Under the pieces are notes generated by a model that was not told the DNA's origin, made no database searches, and worked only from the letters and a program-made list of their open reading frames with translations. Positions 17,040-25,070 of a DNA stretch of 59,271 nt are shown in pieces. The stretch spans positions 1 to 59,271 of the forward strand of contig NZ_LZKR01000126.1 of NCBI RefSeq assembly GCF_001672915.1, in the 5' to 3' direction. A program made the position numbers and the translations under genes. The DNA is from Mycobacterium sp. 1245805.9 (GTDB lineage: Bacteria; Actinomycetota; Actinomycetes; Mycobacteriales; Mycobacteriaceae). Numbering within the stretch: the first letter of the stretch is position 1; every line of letters starts with the position of its first letter.

Positions 17040-17882
17040 CTACCCGTTCATTCCGGTGACGGCGATGCCGCGGACGAACGAGCGCTGGGCGAACGCGTAG
17101 ATGACGACCAGGGGCACCATGATCAGCATGGAGGTGGCCATGATCACCGGCCAGCGGGCGACGTATTCGCCGCGCAGCCTGACCAGGCCGAGCGTCAGCG
17201 TCGCCAGGCTGTTGCGCTGAAGCATCAGCAGCGGCCACAGGAAGTCGTTCCACACGTTGACCCAGGTGAGCACGGCGAGCACCAGGACCGCCGGCCTGGC
17301 GTGCGGCAGCAGGATGCGCCAATAGATCTGCCATGGGGAACAACCGTCCAGGATTGCAGCCTCCTCGAGATCGGTTGGCAGCGTGCGGAAGAACTGCCGC
17401 ATGAGATAGGTGCCGAAGGCGCTGCCGAACAAACCCGGCACGATCATCGCCCACGGCGTGTCGACCCAACCCAGGGTCCGCATCAGAATGAACTGCGGGA
17501 TCACCGTCACGGTCAGCGGCACCATCAACGTGCCCAGGTACAACACAAACAACGTTTCCCGGCCGCGAAACTGCAGTCGCGCGAACGCATATCCGGCCAG
17601 CGAGCAGAAGAAGACCTGCCCGGCCGTGACGCACCCAGCGTAGAGCACGGTGTTGAAAAACATGCGCCAGAACGGCATCAGCGAGAACACCTCGGTGTAG
17701 TTGGACCACCGCGGATGCGCCGGCAACAGCCTGGGCTCGGTCACCTCGCCTTCGCTTTTCAGCGAGCCGGACACGGCCCAGGCGATCGGGAACAGCCAGC
17801 ACCACGCGATCGCGGTCAGCGCGGTGTACACCACAACGGCGCGAAAGACGTTGCGCTTGAAGACCCGCTCAGCCAAGACCAC
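17040..17882 (-). CDS. Sugar ABC transporter permease (Rv2039c-like)
   Basis: This is a 280-aa, six-helix inner-membrane permease of the MalG type. The EAA loop is 'LEEAAILDGCSPWQIYWRILLPHARPA'-like, with core 'EEAAILDGCS' at about residues 190-200. It starts at GTG 17882, overlapping the upstream permease gene by 14 bases, and ends 2 bases before the ATPase start. It forms the transmembrane channel with the MalF-type partner encoded at 17869-18813. Confidence 0.92.
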   Translation of the reverse strand: MVLAERVFKRNVFRAVVVYTALTAIAWCWLFPIAWAVSGSLKSEGEVTEPRLLPAHPRWSNYTEVFSLMPFWRMFFNTVLYAGCVTAGQVFFCSLAGYAFARLQFRGRETLFVLYLGTLMVPLTVTVIPQFILMRTLGWVDTPWAMIVPGLFGSAFGTYLMRQFFRTLPTDLEEAAILDGCSPWQIYWRILLPHARPAVLVLAVLTWVNVWNDFLWPLLMLQRNSLATLTLGLVRLRGEYVARWPVIMATSMLIMVPLVVIYAFAQRSFVRGIAVTGMNG

Positions 17883-18813
17883 CGGAAGCCTCCAAGGAAC
17901 GCTGCCGCGCGAGGCGCAACTGCACCACGGTCAGCACGAGCAAGATCGCGAACATCACCCAGGCCAGCGCCGACGCGTAGCCGAATTCCAGGAACGAGAA
18001 CGCGTGCTGGAACAGCATGATGCCCAGCACATAGGTAGCGCTTTCGGGCCCACCGTTCGGGCCGTTGAGGACGTAGACCATGTCGAACGCCTGGAACGCG
18101 TGGATGATCGAGATGACCACCACGAAAGACATCGCTCCCCGGATCAGCGGCACTGTGATGAACGCGAATTGCCGTATCTCGCCCGCCCCGTCGATCCTGG
18201 CCGCCTCGTAAACGCTTTCGGGCACCCCCTGCATCGCCGCGAGCAGGATGACGGTGGCGAACGGCACGCTGCGCCAGACGCTGACGATGCACAGCGAAGC
18301 CATCGCCCACTTGGGATCGACCAGCCACGGGATCGGCCCGATCCCGACCCAGCCGAGCATGATGTTGAGCAGCCCGTTGTCGGTGTTGAAGACGAACTGC
18401 CACACGACCGCCATCACCACCGACGAGATGGCCAGCGGCAGGAAGACGATCGTGCGGAAAATGCCGATGCCCTTGACATTCCGGTTCAGCACGCCGGCCA
18501 CCACGAGGCTGATGACCAGGGTGGGCACGACGGTCCCCAGCGTGAAGATCACCGTGTTGCGGATCGCGATGAGAAACAGCGGGTCGGCAGTGAAGAGATC
18601 TTTGAAGTTCTTCAGGGCCACAAACTTCGGCGGGCTGAACACGTCCCACCGCTGGAAGCTCATGTACAGCGAGAACCCGAGCGGAAACAGCATGAACACC
18701 GCGACCGCCGCCAGGTTCGGCGCGACGAACAGCCGGCCGGCCCGGGCCCGCCGTCGCAACGGGCCCGCCCCGGCCACCCGACCGGACTCGGCGGGTGTGT
18801 CAACGGATGTCAT
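17869..18813 (-). CDS. Sugar ABC transporter permease (Rv2040c-like)
   Basis: This is a 314-aa MalF-type permease with about six membrane helices after a basic N-terminus of about 35 residues. The EAA motif 'YEAARIDGAGEIRQFAFITV' contacts the ATPase. The ATG at 18813 overlaps the stop of the substrate-binding protein gene (ATGA). It resembles UgpA strongly, as Rv2040c does, but the gene order argues for the Rv2038c-Rv2041c system. The substrate is presumed to be a sugar or sugar-phosphate derivative. Confidence 0.92.
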   Translation of the reverse strand: MTSVDTPAESGRVAGAGPLRRRARAGRLFVAPNLAAVAVFMLFPLGFSLYMSFQRWDVFSPPKFVALKNFKDLFTADPLFLIAIRNTVIFTLGTVVPTLVISLVVAGVLNRNVKGIGIFRTIVFLPLAISSVVMAVVWQFVFNTDNGLLNIMLGWVGIGPIPWLVDPKWAMASLCIVSVWRSVPFATVILLAAMQGVPESVYEAARIDGAGEIRQFAFITVPLIRGAMSFVVVISIIHAFQAFDMVYVLNGPNGGPESATYVLGIMLFQHAFSFLEFGYASALAWVMFAILLVLTVVQLRLARQRSLEASGGLG

Positions 18814-20132
18814 GGATTATGTAGCACCTCGTCGAGGGAAGCCGACAGCTCGGTGAGTGACGTCGCCGGCCGGGATCCGCGTAGCACGGGTCCGAAGTTG
18901 CGGTCCATCAAGGCGACGACCTTTTCCCATGCCGGGGTGACCGGCAGTCCGTCCGAATACGCCGGCCCTTGGGTGAGCACGTCCAGATTGCGGATCCTGT
19001 GGTGTGATTCGGCGAATCCGGTCGAGTTGAGCGCGGAGCGCAGCACCGGCACGAACAATGTCGATTCACCGGTCAAGGCCTGGCCGACGGGCCCGGTCGC
19101 AAACTTCACGAATTCCCACGCCTGCTCCTTGCGTTGACTGCTCGCGGAGATGGCCAGCCCGGTGGAACCGATGTTGGAGCGGGCGGCCTGACCCTGCCGG
19201 CGTGGTCCCACCGGCAACGGGGCGACGTCGAAGTCCAGACCGTCGGCTCGGATGACGGTCTGGTATCGCCAGTGGCCGCCCAGCGCCATCGCGGCCCTGC
19301 CCGCCGCGAAGAGATCGGGTGTGGACATCGACTGCACCTCGGATGCGTTGGGCGCCACCCTGTGCTTGTTGGACAGGTCGGCGTAGAACTGCACCGCCTC
19401 GATGAACGCGTCGTCGCCGAAGTTGAAGTGGGTCGGGTTCTTCAGCGGCGTGGACCACGGTACCCCGTTGTTCATCGCGAACAGTCCGGCCGAGTAGTAC
19501 GAAACAAACATGTTGACGAAGCCCCATTGGGTGGTGCGCCCCGATCCGCTTCTCTTGGTCAGGGCGTGGGCGGTGTCGAGGAATTCCGCGAAATTCCACG
19601 GCTGGTCCCACGTTCTGGGCGGCGGCGACGCCCCGGCCTCGTCGAAAAGCCGCCTGTTGTAAAAGAGGAAGTTTCCGGACCATTGCTCCGGGAGCGCGTA
19701 CTGGCCCCCGTTGAACGCGAAGGTGTCATACAGCGACGGGATGCCGTCGGACCTGAGTTCCGCCGCAAACGCCTGGTCGCGGGCAAGCATGGTGTTGAGG
19801 TCCAGCAGCACCCCCTTGGCGGCCAGCTCGGCATAGGTCAGTTCCCACGCCATCAGCACGTCCGGGCACTTGCCGCCGGCGCAAAACGTCGACAGCTGCT
19901 GCATGACGCCCGGCGCGGACAACACCGCCCGAACCTTGATGTCGGGGTGGTGGCGCTGGAATTCGTCGACGATGCGCATCCTGCGATCCCGCTCCTCGGG
20001 ATTGGCCGCGAAGAAGAAGGTCAACGCGTCGTCGTCGCGGTCGCAGCCGGCCGCCCAGGGCGCCAGCGAGGCCGCGGTGAGCGCACCCGCGCCCCGCAGC
20101 AGGCTTCGCCGGCCGAACGGCTTATCGAGCAT
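18810..20132 (-). CDS. Tat-exported sugar-binding lipoprotein (Rv2041c-like)
   Basis: This is a 440-aa extracytoplasmic solute-binding protein of family 1. The N-terminus has a twin-arginine motif ('FGRRSLLRGAG') and a lipobox ending in 'AAGC' (Cys about residue 30), so it is exported folded and lipid-anchored. The mature part has the two-lobe pattern ('HHPDIKVRAVLSAPG', 'ALPEQWSGNFLFYNRRLFDEAG', 'AAGRAAMALGGHWRY', 'SSQRKEQAWEFVKFATG'). It delivers substrate to the two downstream permeases. It is the first gene of its operon and overlaps the end of the upstream sigma gene by 11 bases, so transcription may start upstream of that gene. Confidence 0.92.
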   Translation of the reverse strand: MLDKPFGRRSLLRGAGALTAASLAPWAAGCDRDDDALTFFFAANPEERDRRMRIVDEFQRHHPDIKVRAVLSAPGVMQQLSTFCAGGKCPDVLMAWELTYAELAAKGVLLDLNTMLARDQAFAAELRSDGIPSLYDTFAFNGGQYALPEQWSGNFLFYNRRLFDEAGASPPPRTWDQPWNFAEFLDTAHALTKRSGSGRTTQWGFVNMFVSYYSAGLFAMNNGVPWSTPLKNPTHFNFGDDAFIEAVQFYADLSNKHRVAPNASEVQSMSTPDLFAAGRAAMALGGHWRYQTVIRADGLDFDVAPLPVGPRRQGQAARSNIGSTGLAISASSQRKEQAWEFVKFATGPVGQALTGESTLFVPVLRSALNSTGFAESHHRIRNLDVLTQGPAYSDGLPVTPAWEKVVALMDRNFGPVLRGSRPATSLTELSASLDEVLHNP

Positions 20133-21117
20133 GGTGCTCCCGATGTTGCCCGGTAGCGGGCCCCCGCGCGGGCTGTTTGGGATCTCCCTGGTACCCGTCG
20201 GGGCGGCGGGCTTGGGGCGACGGCTCGCTCGGCAGTGTCAAAACGGCCCGCCGCAGCCGCTCGGGCTCGTTGGTGATGTCGATGGTGTGGATGCGGTCGT
20301 CCGGGCCGACGCCGATCCGCAGCATGGCCTGTGCGCGGCCGCGGGGCGCGAGGACGATGCCCGGGACGCCGTCGATGAGCAGGACCACGCCGGCCCGCGC
20401 GCGGCGGGTGAAGCGGCGGGTCTCCTCGGCGACTTCCCGCGCTCCGCGCACCTCGGTCGCCACATCGGCGGGGACCAGCGCCGCGTCGACCCGGCGCACC
20501 ACGTCGGGCGCCAGCAGCTCCAGCAGGGCGGCGATATCGCCGCCGCGGGAGGCCGCGAGAAACGCCTCGACGACCGCGAGGTGCTGGGCCGCACGGGCCG
20601 GTTCGACCGCCGGCCGGGCGTGCAGGCGTGCCCGGGCCCGGCTTGCCAGTTTCTTCGCCGCGGCCGGCGACCGGTCCAGGAGGCGGGCGACCTCCTCGAA
20701 CGGCATGGCGAACACGTCGTGCAGCACGAAGGCCACCCGCTCCGCGGGGGAGAGCCGGTCGAGCACGACGAGCAGGGCGCTGCCGACCGAGTCCGCCAGC
20801 AGCGCGTCCTCGTCCGCCGGGGCCGCCGCGGCCCCCGCGAGCCGGTCGAGCTCGTGGGGATCGCCGAGTGGTTGCTCGGCGCGCCGCCCGCGCGCCCGGA
20901 GCTGGTCGATGGCCGCGTGGGCGGTGATGGTGGTGAACCAGCCGGTGAGGTTGCGGATGTCGTCAAAAGCCGTGCCGCTGGCCTTCAGCCAGGCCGACTG
21001 GACGGCGTCGTCGGCGTCGGCCACCGAGCCGAGCAGCTGAAACGCGACCGACCTCAGGTGTCGTCGATCCGCGTCGAACCGTTCCGCGAGATCCGCCAGA
21101 TCCTTTGGTGCGCTCAT
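20122..21117 (-). CDS. SigJ/ECF41-like sigma factor with SnoaL-like C-terminal domain
   Basis: This is a 331-aa protein. Sigma region 2 (about residues 10-80, 'FQLLGSVADADDAVQSAWLK', 'LTGWFTTITAHAAIDQLRAR') and region 4 (about 115-170, 'LSPAERVAFVLHDVFAMPF') are followed by a fused NTF2/SnoaL-like domain (about 185-290), as in ECF41/SigJ sigmas, where the extension tunes activity instead of a separate anti-sigma. The 'NEPERL' end resembles the NPDKL motif of ECF41; the usual DGGGK motif looks degenerate ('VDAALVPADVAT'). A 35-residue Pro/Gln/Arg-rich tail runs into the next gene. A DoxX-like gene lies divergently, and such partners are often ECF41 targets. Confidence 0.9.
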   Translation of the reverse strand: MSAPKDLADLAERFDADRRHLRSVAFQLLGSVADADDAVQSAWLKASGTAFDDIRNLTGWFTTITAHAAIDQLRARGRRAEQPLGDPHELDRLAGAAAAPADEDALLADSVGSALLVVLDRLSPAERVAFVLHDVFAMPFEEVARLLDRSPAAAKKLASRARARLHARPAVEPARAAQHLAVVEAFLAASRGGDIAALLELLAPDVVRRVDAALVPADVATEVRGAREVAEETRRFTRRARAGVVLLIDGVPGIVLAPRGRAQAMLRIGVGPDDRIHTIDITNEPERLRRAVLTLPSEPSPQARRPDGYQGDPKQPARGPATGQHREHHAR

Positions 21118-21286
21118 GGGTCACCTTTTCCGCGTGGGAGTCGTCAAGACGGTGAACGCATCCATCGAACTCTCTGTCGCAAAGGAGACCAGCACCATGA
21201 CCCTACCGATTGTGCGCCGCGACGCGCGCTGCGGCCATCCGGATCGCCGCCGCGGAAAAACCAAGTAGGACAAGGGCTTGAAGCAG

Positions 21287-21646
21287 ATGACGAACATGCA
21301 TACCGCGTATATCGCGATCACGCTGACAACCGCCGTCGTCACCGCTGGAGTAGCGGTGGCCGACCTGATTCCCGCCGGCTTCGTCCTGGCGAACTCGGCC
21401 GAGGTGGGGGTGCCGCGCTCGTGGCTGCGGCCACTGGTGGCGATAAAGCTGGCCGGGGCTGCCGGGCTGGTGGTCGGGCTGGTGGGCCTGCGCGCGTTGG
21501 GAATTGCGGCCGCCACCGGCTTGGTGCTGTTCTTCGTCGGCGCCGTGGTTACGCACCTGCGGGCACGGGTCTTCTACAACATCGCGTTTCCCGGCGCCTA
21601 CCTGTGCCTGTCCGCGGGCACGCTGGCGTTGATGGTCGCGCGCTGA
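21287..21646 (+). CDS. DoxX-like small membrane protein
   Basis: This is a 119-aa protein with four predicted membrane helices ('IAITLTTAVVTAGVAVADL', 'LVAIKLAGAAGLVVGLVGL', 'GIAAATGLVLFFVGAVVTHL', 'IAFPGAYLCLSAGTLALMV') and the DoxX-like 'WLRPLVAIKLAGAAGLV' pattern. ATG 21287 is preferred, with AGGG about 10 bases upstream; TTG 21278 is an alternative. It lies divergent from the SigJ/ECF41-like gene, with about 170 bases between, so it is a likely target. Function unknown. Confidence 0.8.
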   Translation: MTNMHTAYIAITLTTAVVTAGVAVADLIPAGFVLANSAEVGVPRSWLRPLVAIKLAGAAGLVVGLVGLRALGIAAATGLVLFFVGAVVTHLRARVFYNIAFPGAYLCLSAGTLALMVAR

Positions 21647-21652
21647 ACGCTC

Positions 21653-22285
21653 CTAGGCGGGCAACCGGTCCTTGACGAGCTGATCTTGCCTGCGGGCCAT
21701 GTCCAGCACGACGTCGCGCGGGGCGGGATCGTTGGGCGCACTGTCGAACTCCAGGTCGACGCCCACCCTCCCCTCGGCGAACGTCACATACGTCACCGAT
21801 TTGGAATTGTCGGGCGACGTCCCCACCGCGATCAGGCCGTTGGTCCCGACCTCGAACGGCTGGGGCGTCCCGGTGACGTATTTGCCGTACGACGACGCGC
21901 GCTCCTTGGCTTGCTGCGCGGCGGTCGCCGGGTCGGTGAAGACCACAACGAGGTCGTCGATGCTCCGCGTCCGATCAGGATTGGCGTAGGTCACGCCGGC
22001 TCCGGCGATACCTCCGGGGTTCTGCACGGGCGGCGCCGTGGTCGCGGCGTCGGGCCCGATATCGCTGGCCTGCAGCAGCAGGTAGGTGTAGTCGCCCAGC
22101 GGCGCAACCCCGGACGGCGTGCTCGACGTGGTCGATGTCGCCGAACTCGATGTCGTGGTGGACGACGTCGGCTTGGACGAGCTCGACGAGGAAGACGACG
22201 TGGTGGTGGTTACCGTGCAGGCCGTTCCCACCGTCACGACGGCGGTGAATGCAACTCCCAAGCCGACGATCCGCACCACACCCAT
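21653..22285 (-). CDS. Probable exported lipoprotein with Ser/Thr-rich linker
   Basis: This is a 210-aa protein from ATG 22285 with GGAGG upstream. The N-terminus is a signal peptide ending 'VTVGTAC', a plausible but non-ideal lipobox (Gly at -3), then about 35 residues of almost pure Ser/Thr, a cell-wall-spanning and likely glycosylated linker, then a compact domain of about 140 residues ('YTYLLLQASDIGPDAATT', 'VGTNGLIAVGTSPDNSKSVTYVTF'). The domain looks like the PknH-extracellular-like or LpqN-type sensor lipoproteins, but I cannot assign it. It converges on the DoxX-like gene with only 6 bases between the stops. Confidence 0.75.
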   Translation of the reverse strand: MGVVRIVGLGVAFTAVVTVGTACTVTTTTSSSSSSSSKPTSSTTTSSSATSTTSSTPSGVAPLGDYTYLLLQASDIGPDAATTAPPVQNPGGIAGAGVTYANPDRTRSIDDLVVVFTDPATAAQQAKERASSYGKYVTGTPQPFEVGTNGLIAVGTSPDNSKSVTYVTFAEGRVGVDLEFDSAPNDPAPRDVVLDMARRQDQLVKDRLPA

Positions 22286-22387
22286 TGCCCGCCTCCGTTC
22301 AGTGACAGCTATTTCTACGGCAGTATCACTTGCCTGGCAAGACATAGAAGCATCCGGCCCTGGCTAACTTCGACCGTCCGAGGAAGA

Positions 22388-23191
22388 TCAGGCGGGGAAG
22401 TACCGGACCCGGTCGATCGCGTTCCCCGGCCAGGCTGCGTCGAAGAGCATGACGCCGCGCCCGTGGGCCGAACCGACCGAAACCGCGACGGTGGTCCCCG
22501 CGCCGATCACCTTGGCCCAGCCGGCCCCGTCGAGCTGCTCGACCAGTTCGGCGATATCGAGCCGGTCGTTGTCGCCCAAAGTTATTGCGGCCCTGGGCGA
22601 CAGCGAACGCAGGGCCGCGGATGCGTCCTTGCGGGCGACCGCGCCGAGGAAGGCCTCCGCCAGTCTCTTGCGCCGCGCACCGGCGCGGCGAAATCCGGCC
22701 AGGAAGCCCGCTGTCCCCCCGAATCCCTGGTTGGCCAACAAATCACGCGACAGTGTCACGGCGAGCGACGCCGCCCGCGACCCGGCCCGCAGGAACTGCA
22801 GCATCATCGCCGGCAATTCCCAGTAGGCCCGCAAGTGGGCAATCTTCCACTGGCCGTTGTCTTCTCGGAGGTCATAGCGCAGGAAGGCTGGGATGTACAT
22901 CGTTACGCGCGAGCCCATCGACACCTCGAGCTCGAGGTCGCGCAGCACGGCGGTGCCCGCAACGATGTCGAGATCGCGGTGGAATTTGATGTCGCGGGGG
23001 CCGATGAAGGTGTCGTAGAAGCGGCCGATCTGCGAATGCCCCACGTGGGGGCGCGATCCCACCGGGTCTTCGATCCGGCCGTCGCCCGTGAACAGGCCCA
23101 CCCATCCGGCACGGTCGTGCGCCGCGGCGGCCTGCGGCGAGCGTTCCACCGCGGCGAGCAGGTGCTCGCGGTCCAGGGGCACCACCATCAC
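22388..23191 (-). CDS. SnoaL/NTF2-like protein, Rv2042c orthologue
   Basis: This is a 267-aa protein from GTG 23191 (ATG 23188 also possible). The N-terminal NTF2-like fold ('AHDRAGWVGLFTGDGRIEDPVG', shown here in part) and the second half ('RLAEAFLGAVARKDASAALR') suggest two related cone-shaped domains, as in ketosteroid-isomerase-like proteins. It overlaps the pncA stop (GTGA), the same arrangement as Rv2042c/pncA in M. tuberculosis as I recall it. Its substrate is unknown; the coupling to pncA may only be transcriptional. Confidence 0.85.
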   Translation of the reverse strand: MMVVPLDREHLLAAVERSPQAAAAHDRAGWVGLFTGDGRIEDPVGSRPHVGHSQIGRFYDTFIGPRDIKFHRDLDIVAGTAVLRDLELEVSMGSRVTMYIPAFLRYDLREDNGQWKIAHLRAYWELPAMMLQFLRAGSRAASLAVTLSRDLLANQGFGGTAGFLAGFRRAGARRKRLAEAFLGAVARKDASAALRSLSPRAAITLGDNDRLDIAELVEQLDGAGWAKVIGAGTTVAVSVGSAHGRGVMLFDAAWPGNAIDRVRYFPA

Positions 23192-23748
23192 GGGCCGCCG
23201 ACCAGCTCGATGCCGAGGTTTCGCATCTCCCCCAACGCTTCCGCGGCCGCGTCGGCCGCCACGGCCGCGGTCAGGTCCACCAGCACCCGGGTCCTCAGGC
23301 CGGCCTTAGCCGCATCCTCGGCGGTCCGCCGCACGCAGTGATCGGTGGCGATGCCGACCACGTCGACCTCGTCGACCCCGCGCCGGCGCAGCCACTGAAG
23401 CAGCGGGGTCCCCTCGTCGTCGACGCCCTCGAAGCCGCTGTACGCGGCGGCGTAGTCACCCTTGCGGAACACCGCTTCGACGCGGGTGGTGTCGAGGCCG
23501 GGGTGAAAGTCTGCGCCGCGGCTGCCCGCGACGCAATGCGGGGGCCATGACGAGCGGTAGTCGGCGCGGTCGGAGAAATGGTCGCCGGGATCGACGTGGA
23601 AATCCGCGGTCGCGACGACGTGATCGTAGCCGGGCTCGCCGGCGAGGTATCCGGTGATGGCGGAGGCCAACGCCGCACCGCCATTTACCGCCAGCGAGCC
23701 ACCCTCGCAGAAGTCGTTTTGCACGTCGACGACGATCAGCGCCCGCAC
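23188..23748 (-). CDS. pncA: Nicotinamidase/pyrazinamidase PncA
   Basis: This is a 186-aa protein when started at GTG 23748, exactly the M. tuberculosis length; ATG 23760 would add four residues. It hydrolyses nicotinamide to nicotinate in NAD salvage and activates pyrazinamide. All key residues are present: the catalytic triad Asp8 ('VVDVQNDFCEGGSL'), Lys96 ('VFRKGDY') and Cys138 ('ATDHCVR'), and the metal ligands Asp49, His51, His57 ('DFHVDPGDHF') and His71 ('WPPHCVAG'). His57, lost in M. bovis, is intact. It lies directly upstream of the Rv2042c-like gene. Confidence 0.97.
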   Translation of the reverse strand: MRALIVVDVQNDFCEGGSLAVNGGAALASAITGYLAGEPGYDHVVATADFHVDPGDHFSDRADYRSSWPPHCVAGSRGADFHPGLDTTRVEAVFRKGDYAAAYSGFEGVDDEGTPLLQWLRRRGVDEVDVVGIATDHCVRRTAEDAAKAGLRTRVLVDLTAAVAADAAAEALGEMRNLGIELVGGP

Positions 23749-23844
23749 GCGCTCCACCATATCGCCGGGTTCGGTGCCCCGGCCGCGAGCAGGGCCGATG
23801 GCACTGGCGGTTTGCCCGCCGGTCGGCCGGGTAACCCAGCTGCC

Positions 23845-24762
23845 ATGTTGATCCGCAGAATCGCGAGGCCCCTGCTGTCGGCGGTGTTCATCGGCCAGGG
23901 AATCGACTCGCTACTCAATCCCAAGCCGGCGGCCGAAGCCGCGGCGCCGGCGGTCGACGGTCTTCGCGCCCTGCCGGATCCGGTGGGGAGCAGCATTCCC
24001 AGCGACCCCCAGACGTTCGCTCAGATCAATGCGGCCGTCCAGATCGGCGGCGGCTTGCTGCTCGCCATCGGCAAGGCGCCGCGCGTCGCCTCGGCCGCAC
24101 TTGCCTTCACGGTGCTGCCGGCCAACCTCGGCGCGCACATGTTCTGGAGCGAGAGCGACCCGCAGCTGAAAGCCCAGAAGCGCAAGGACTTTCTGACCGA
24201 CCTCAGCCTGGTGGGCGGGCTGATCATCGCGTCCGCCGATACGGCCGGCAAGCCCTCCCTGGGCTGGCGCGGTCGCCGGGCCGCGGAGCGGCTCTCCGAG
24301 CGGGTGTCCTCGGCGCTGCCCGGGTCGGATGACGGCGAGCTGAGCGAAAAGATCGTGCACGGCCTCCAGGTCGGCGCCGAGCGCGGACGCGAGCTGGCCA
24401 GCACCGCCGCCGAAAGAGGCGCCCCGTACGCCGAGGCCGCCCTCGAACGCGGCCGCGAACTCGCCAGCACCGCAGCGGAAAAGAGCGCTCCGCTGGCGAA
24501 AAAGGCCCGCAAACGGGGCGAAGAACTCGCCAGCACGGCGGCCGAAAAGAGCGCCCCGCTGGCGAAGAAGGCCCGCAAACGCGGCGAAGAACTCGCCGAC
24601 ACGGCGCGCGACCGCGGTGTGGAGCTCGCCGAGATCGCGCGGCTGCGCGGCATCGAGTTGGCCAACGCCGCGGCCGCGCGGGGCAGCGAACTGGCCGACA
24701 CCGCCCGCGACCGGGTGGGAGACGGCGTCCCGACCCGCCGCCGCCGGCGCCTTCCCTGGTAG
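23845..24762 (+). CDS. DoxX family membrane protein with basic repeat tail
   Basis: This is a 305-aa protein. The N-terminal half (about residues 1-140) is DoxX-like with four hydrophobic segments ('LLSAVFIGQGIDSLLNP', 'AAVQIGGGLLLAIGK', 'SAALAFTVLPANLGAHMFW', 'SLVGGLIIASADT'). The C-terminal half (about 180-300) is a run of Ala/Lys/Arg/Glu repeats of 11 or 22 residues ('RGRELASTAAEKSAPLAKKA', 'RKRGEELASTAAEKSAPLAK'), ending in 'RRRRRLPW'. The tail should form a long amphipathic helix or coiled coil and could bind acidic polymers or membranes, like other KAAK-type mycobacterial tails. It is divergent from pncA. Confidence 0.85.
   Translation: MLIRRIARPLLSAVFIGQGIDSLLNPKPAAEAAAPAVDGLRALPDPVGSSIPSDPQTFAQINAAVQIGGGLLLAIGKAPRVASAALAFTVLPANLGAHMFWSESDPQLKAQKRKDFLTDLSLVGGLIIASADTAGKPSLGWRGRRAAERLSERVSSALPGSDDGELSEKIVHGLQVGAERGRELASTAAERGAPYAEAALERGRELASTAAEKSAPLAKKARKRGEELASTAAEKSAPLAKKARKRGEELADTARDRGVELAEIARLRGIELANAAAARGSELADTARDRVGDGVPTRRRRRLPW
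24457..24588 (+). repeat. Tandem 66-bp coding repeat (two copies)
   Basis: Units 24457-24522 and 24523-24588 encode the same 22 residues with only a few silent changes. Flanking partial units on both sides are more diverged. The array lies inside the DoxX-tail gene; unit number may vary between strains by recombination or slippage. Confidence 0.9.
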
Positions 24763-24768
24763 GCGCGT

Positions 24769-25070
24769 TCAGTTCGGCCAGCGCGCCGACAGTTGCGTCG
24801 GCGCCCACTGCGGCCAGTCGGGCGAGCCGACCACCTCGCCGCCGCTGAGTTGCGCGACGATGCGCGGCCCGCGCAGGCGAGTGTTGTCGTAGACGGCCGC
24901 GATGTCTGACAAGGCGACGGCGTCCGCGACGAGCGCGCCCAATCGGCGGTGGCGCTCGCGGATTTTGACCTCGGGCACCGGGTGGCCGCCGGCCGCCACC
25001 CGGTGTCTAACCCGTTCGACCGCAAGGTCTTCCGGGACGAGCAGCGCGTGCAGGACGACGGTGAAGCCCC
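24769..25070 (-). pseudogene. Zeta-toxin-like kinase, C-terminal fragment
   Basis: The minus strand encodes 'VVLHALLVPEDLAVERVRHR', then a Gly/His/Pro/Lys stretch, 'IRERHRRLGALVADAVALS', 'AVYDNTRL' and 'GPRIVAQLSGGEVVG', ending in 'SARWPN'. This is the C-terminal half of the COG4185/zeta-toxin-like ATPases that I recognise from other mycobacteria. The N-terminal half with the P-loop (usually GPNGAGKST) is absent. Upstream, this frame only gives Arg/Gly-rich sequence overlapping the DUF2784 gene. It is a truncated, non-functional copy; the deletion fused its remaining DNA to the end of the DUF2784 gene. Confidence 0.7.

Noticed and set aside
15958..17805. ABC ATPase as a 615-aa protein
   Set aside because: The extra N-terminal frame overlaps the permease gene and lacks homology; the family start is ATG 17037.
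15958..20132. Transporter as ugpAEBC, sugABC or uspABC
   Set aside because: Permease and ATPase resemble Ugp, but the order (binding protein first) and the pncA/Rv2042c neighbourhood fit Rv2041c-Rv2038c better.
21653..22285. Start at 22345 for the lipoprotein
   Set aside because: The longer form adds 20 polar residues before the signal peptide; ATG 22285 has GGAGG directly upstream.
24382..24700. CRISPR-like repeat array
   Set aside because: The repeats are in frame, directly adjacent without spacers, and encode a continuous Ala/Lys/Arg/Glu helix.
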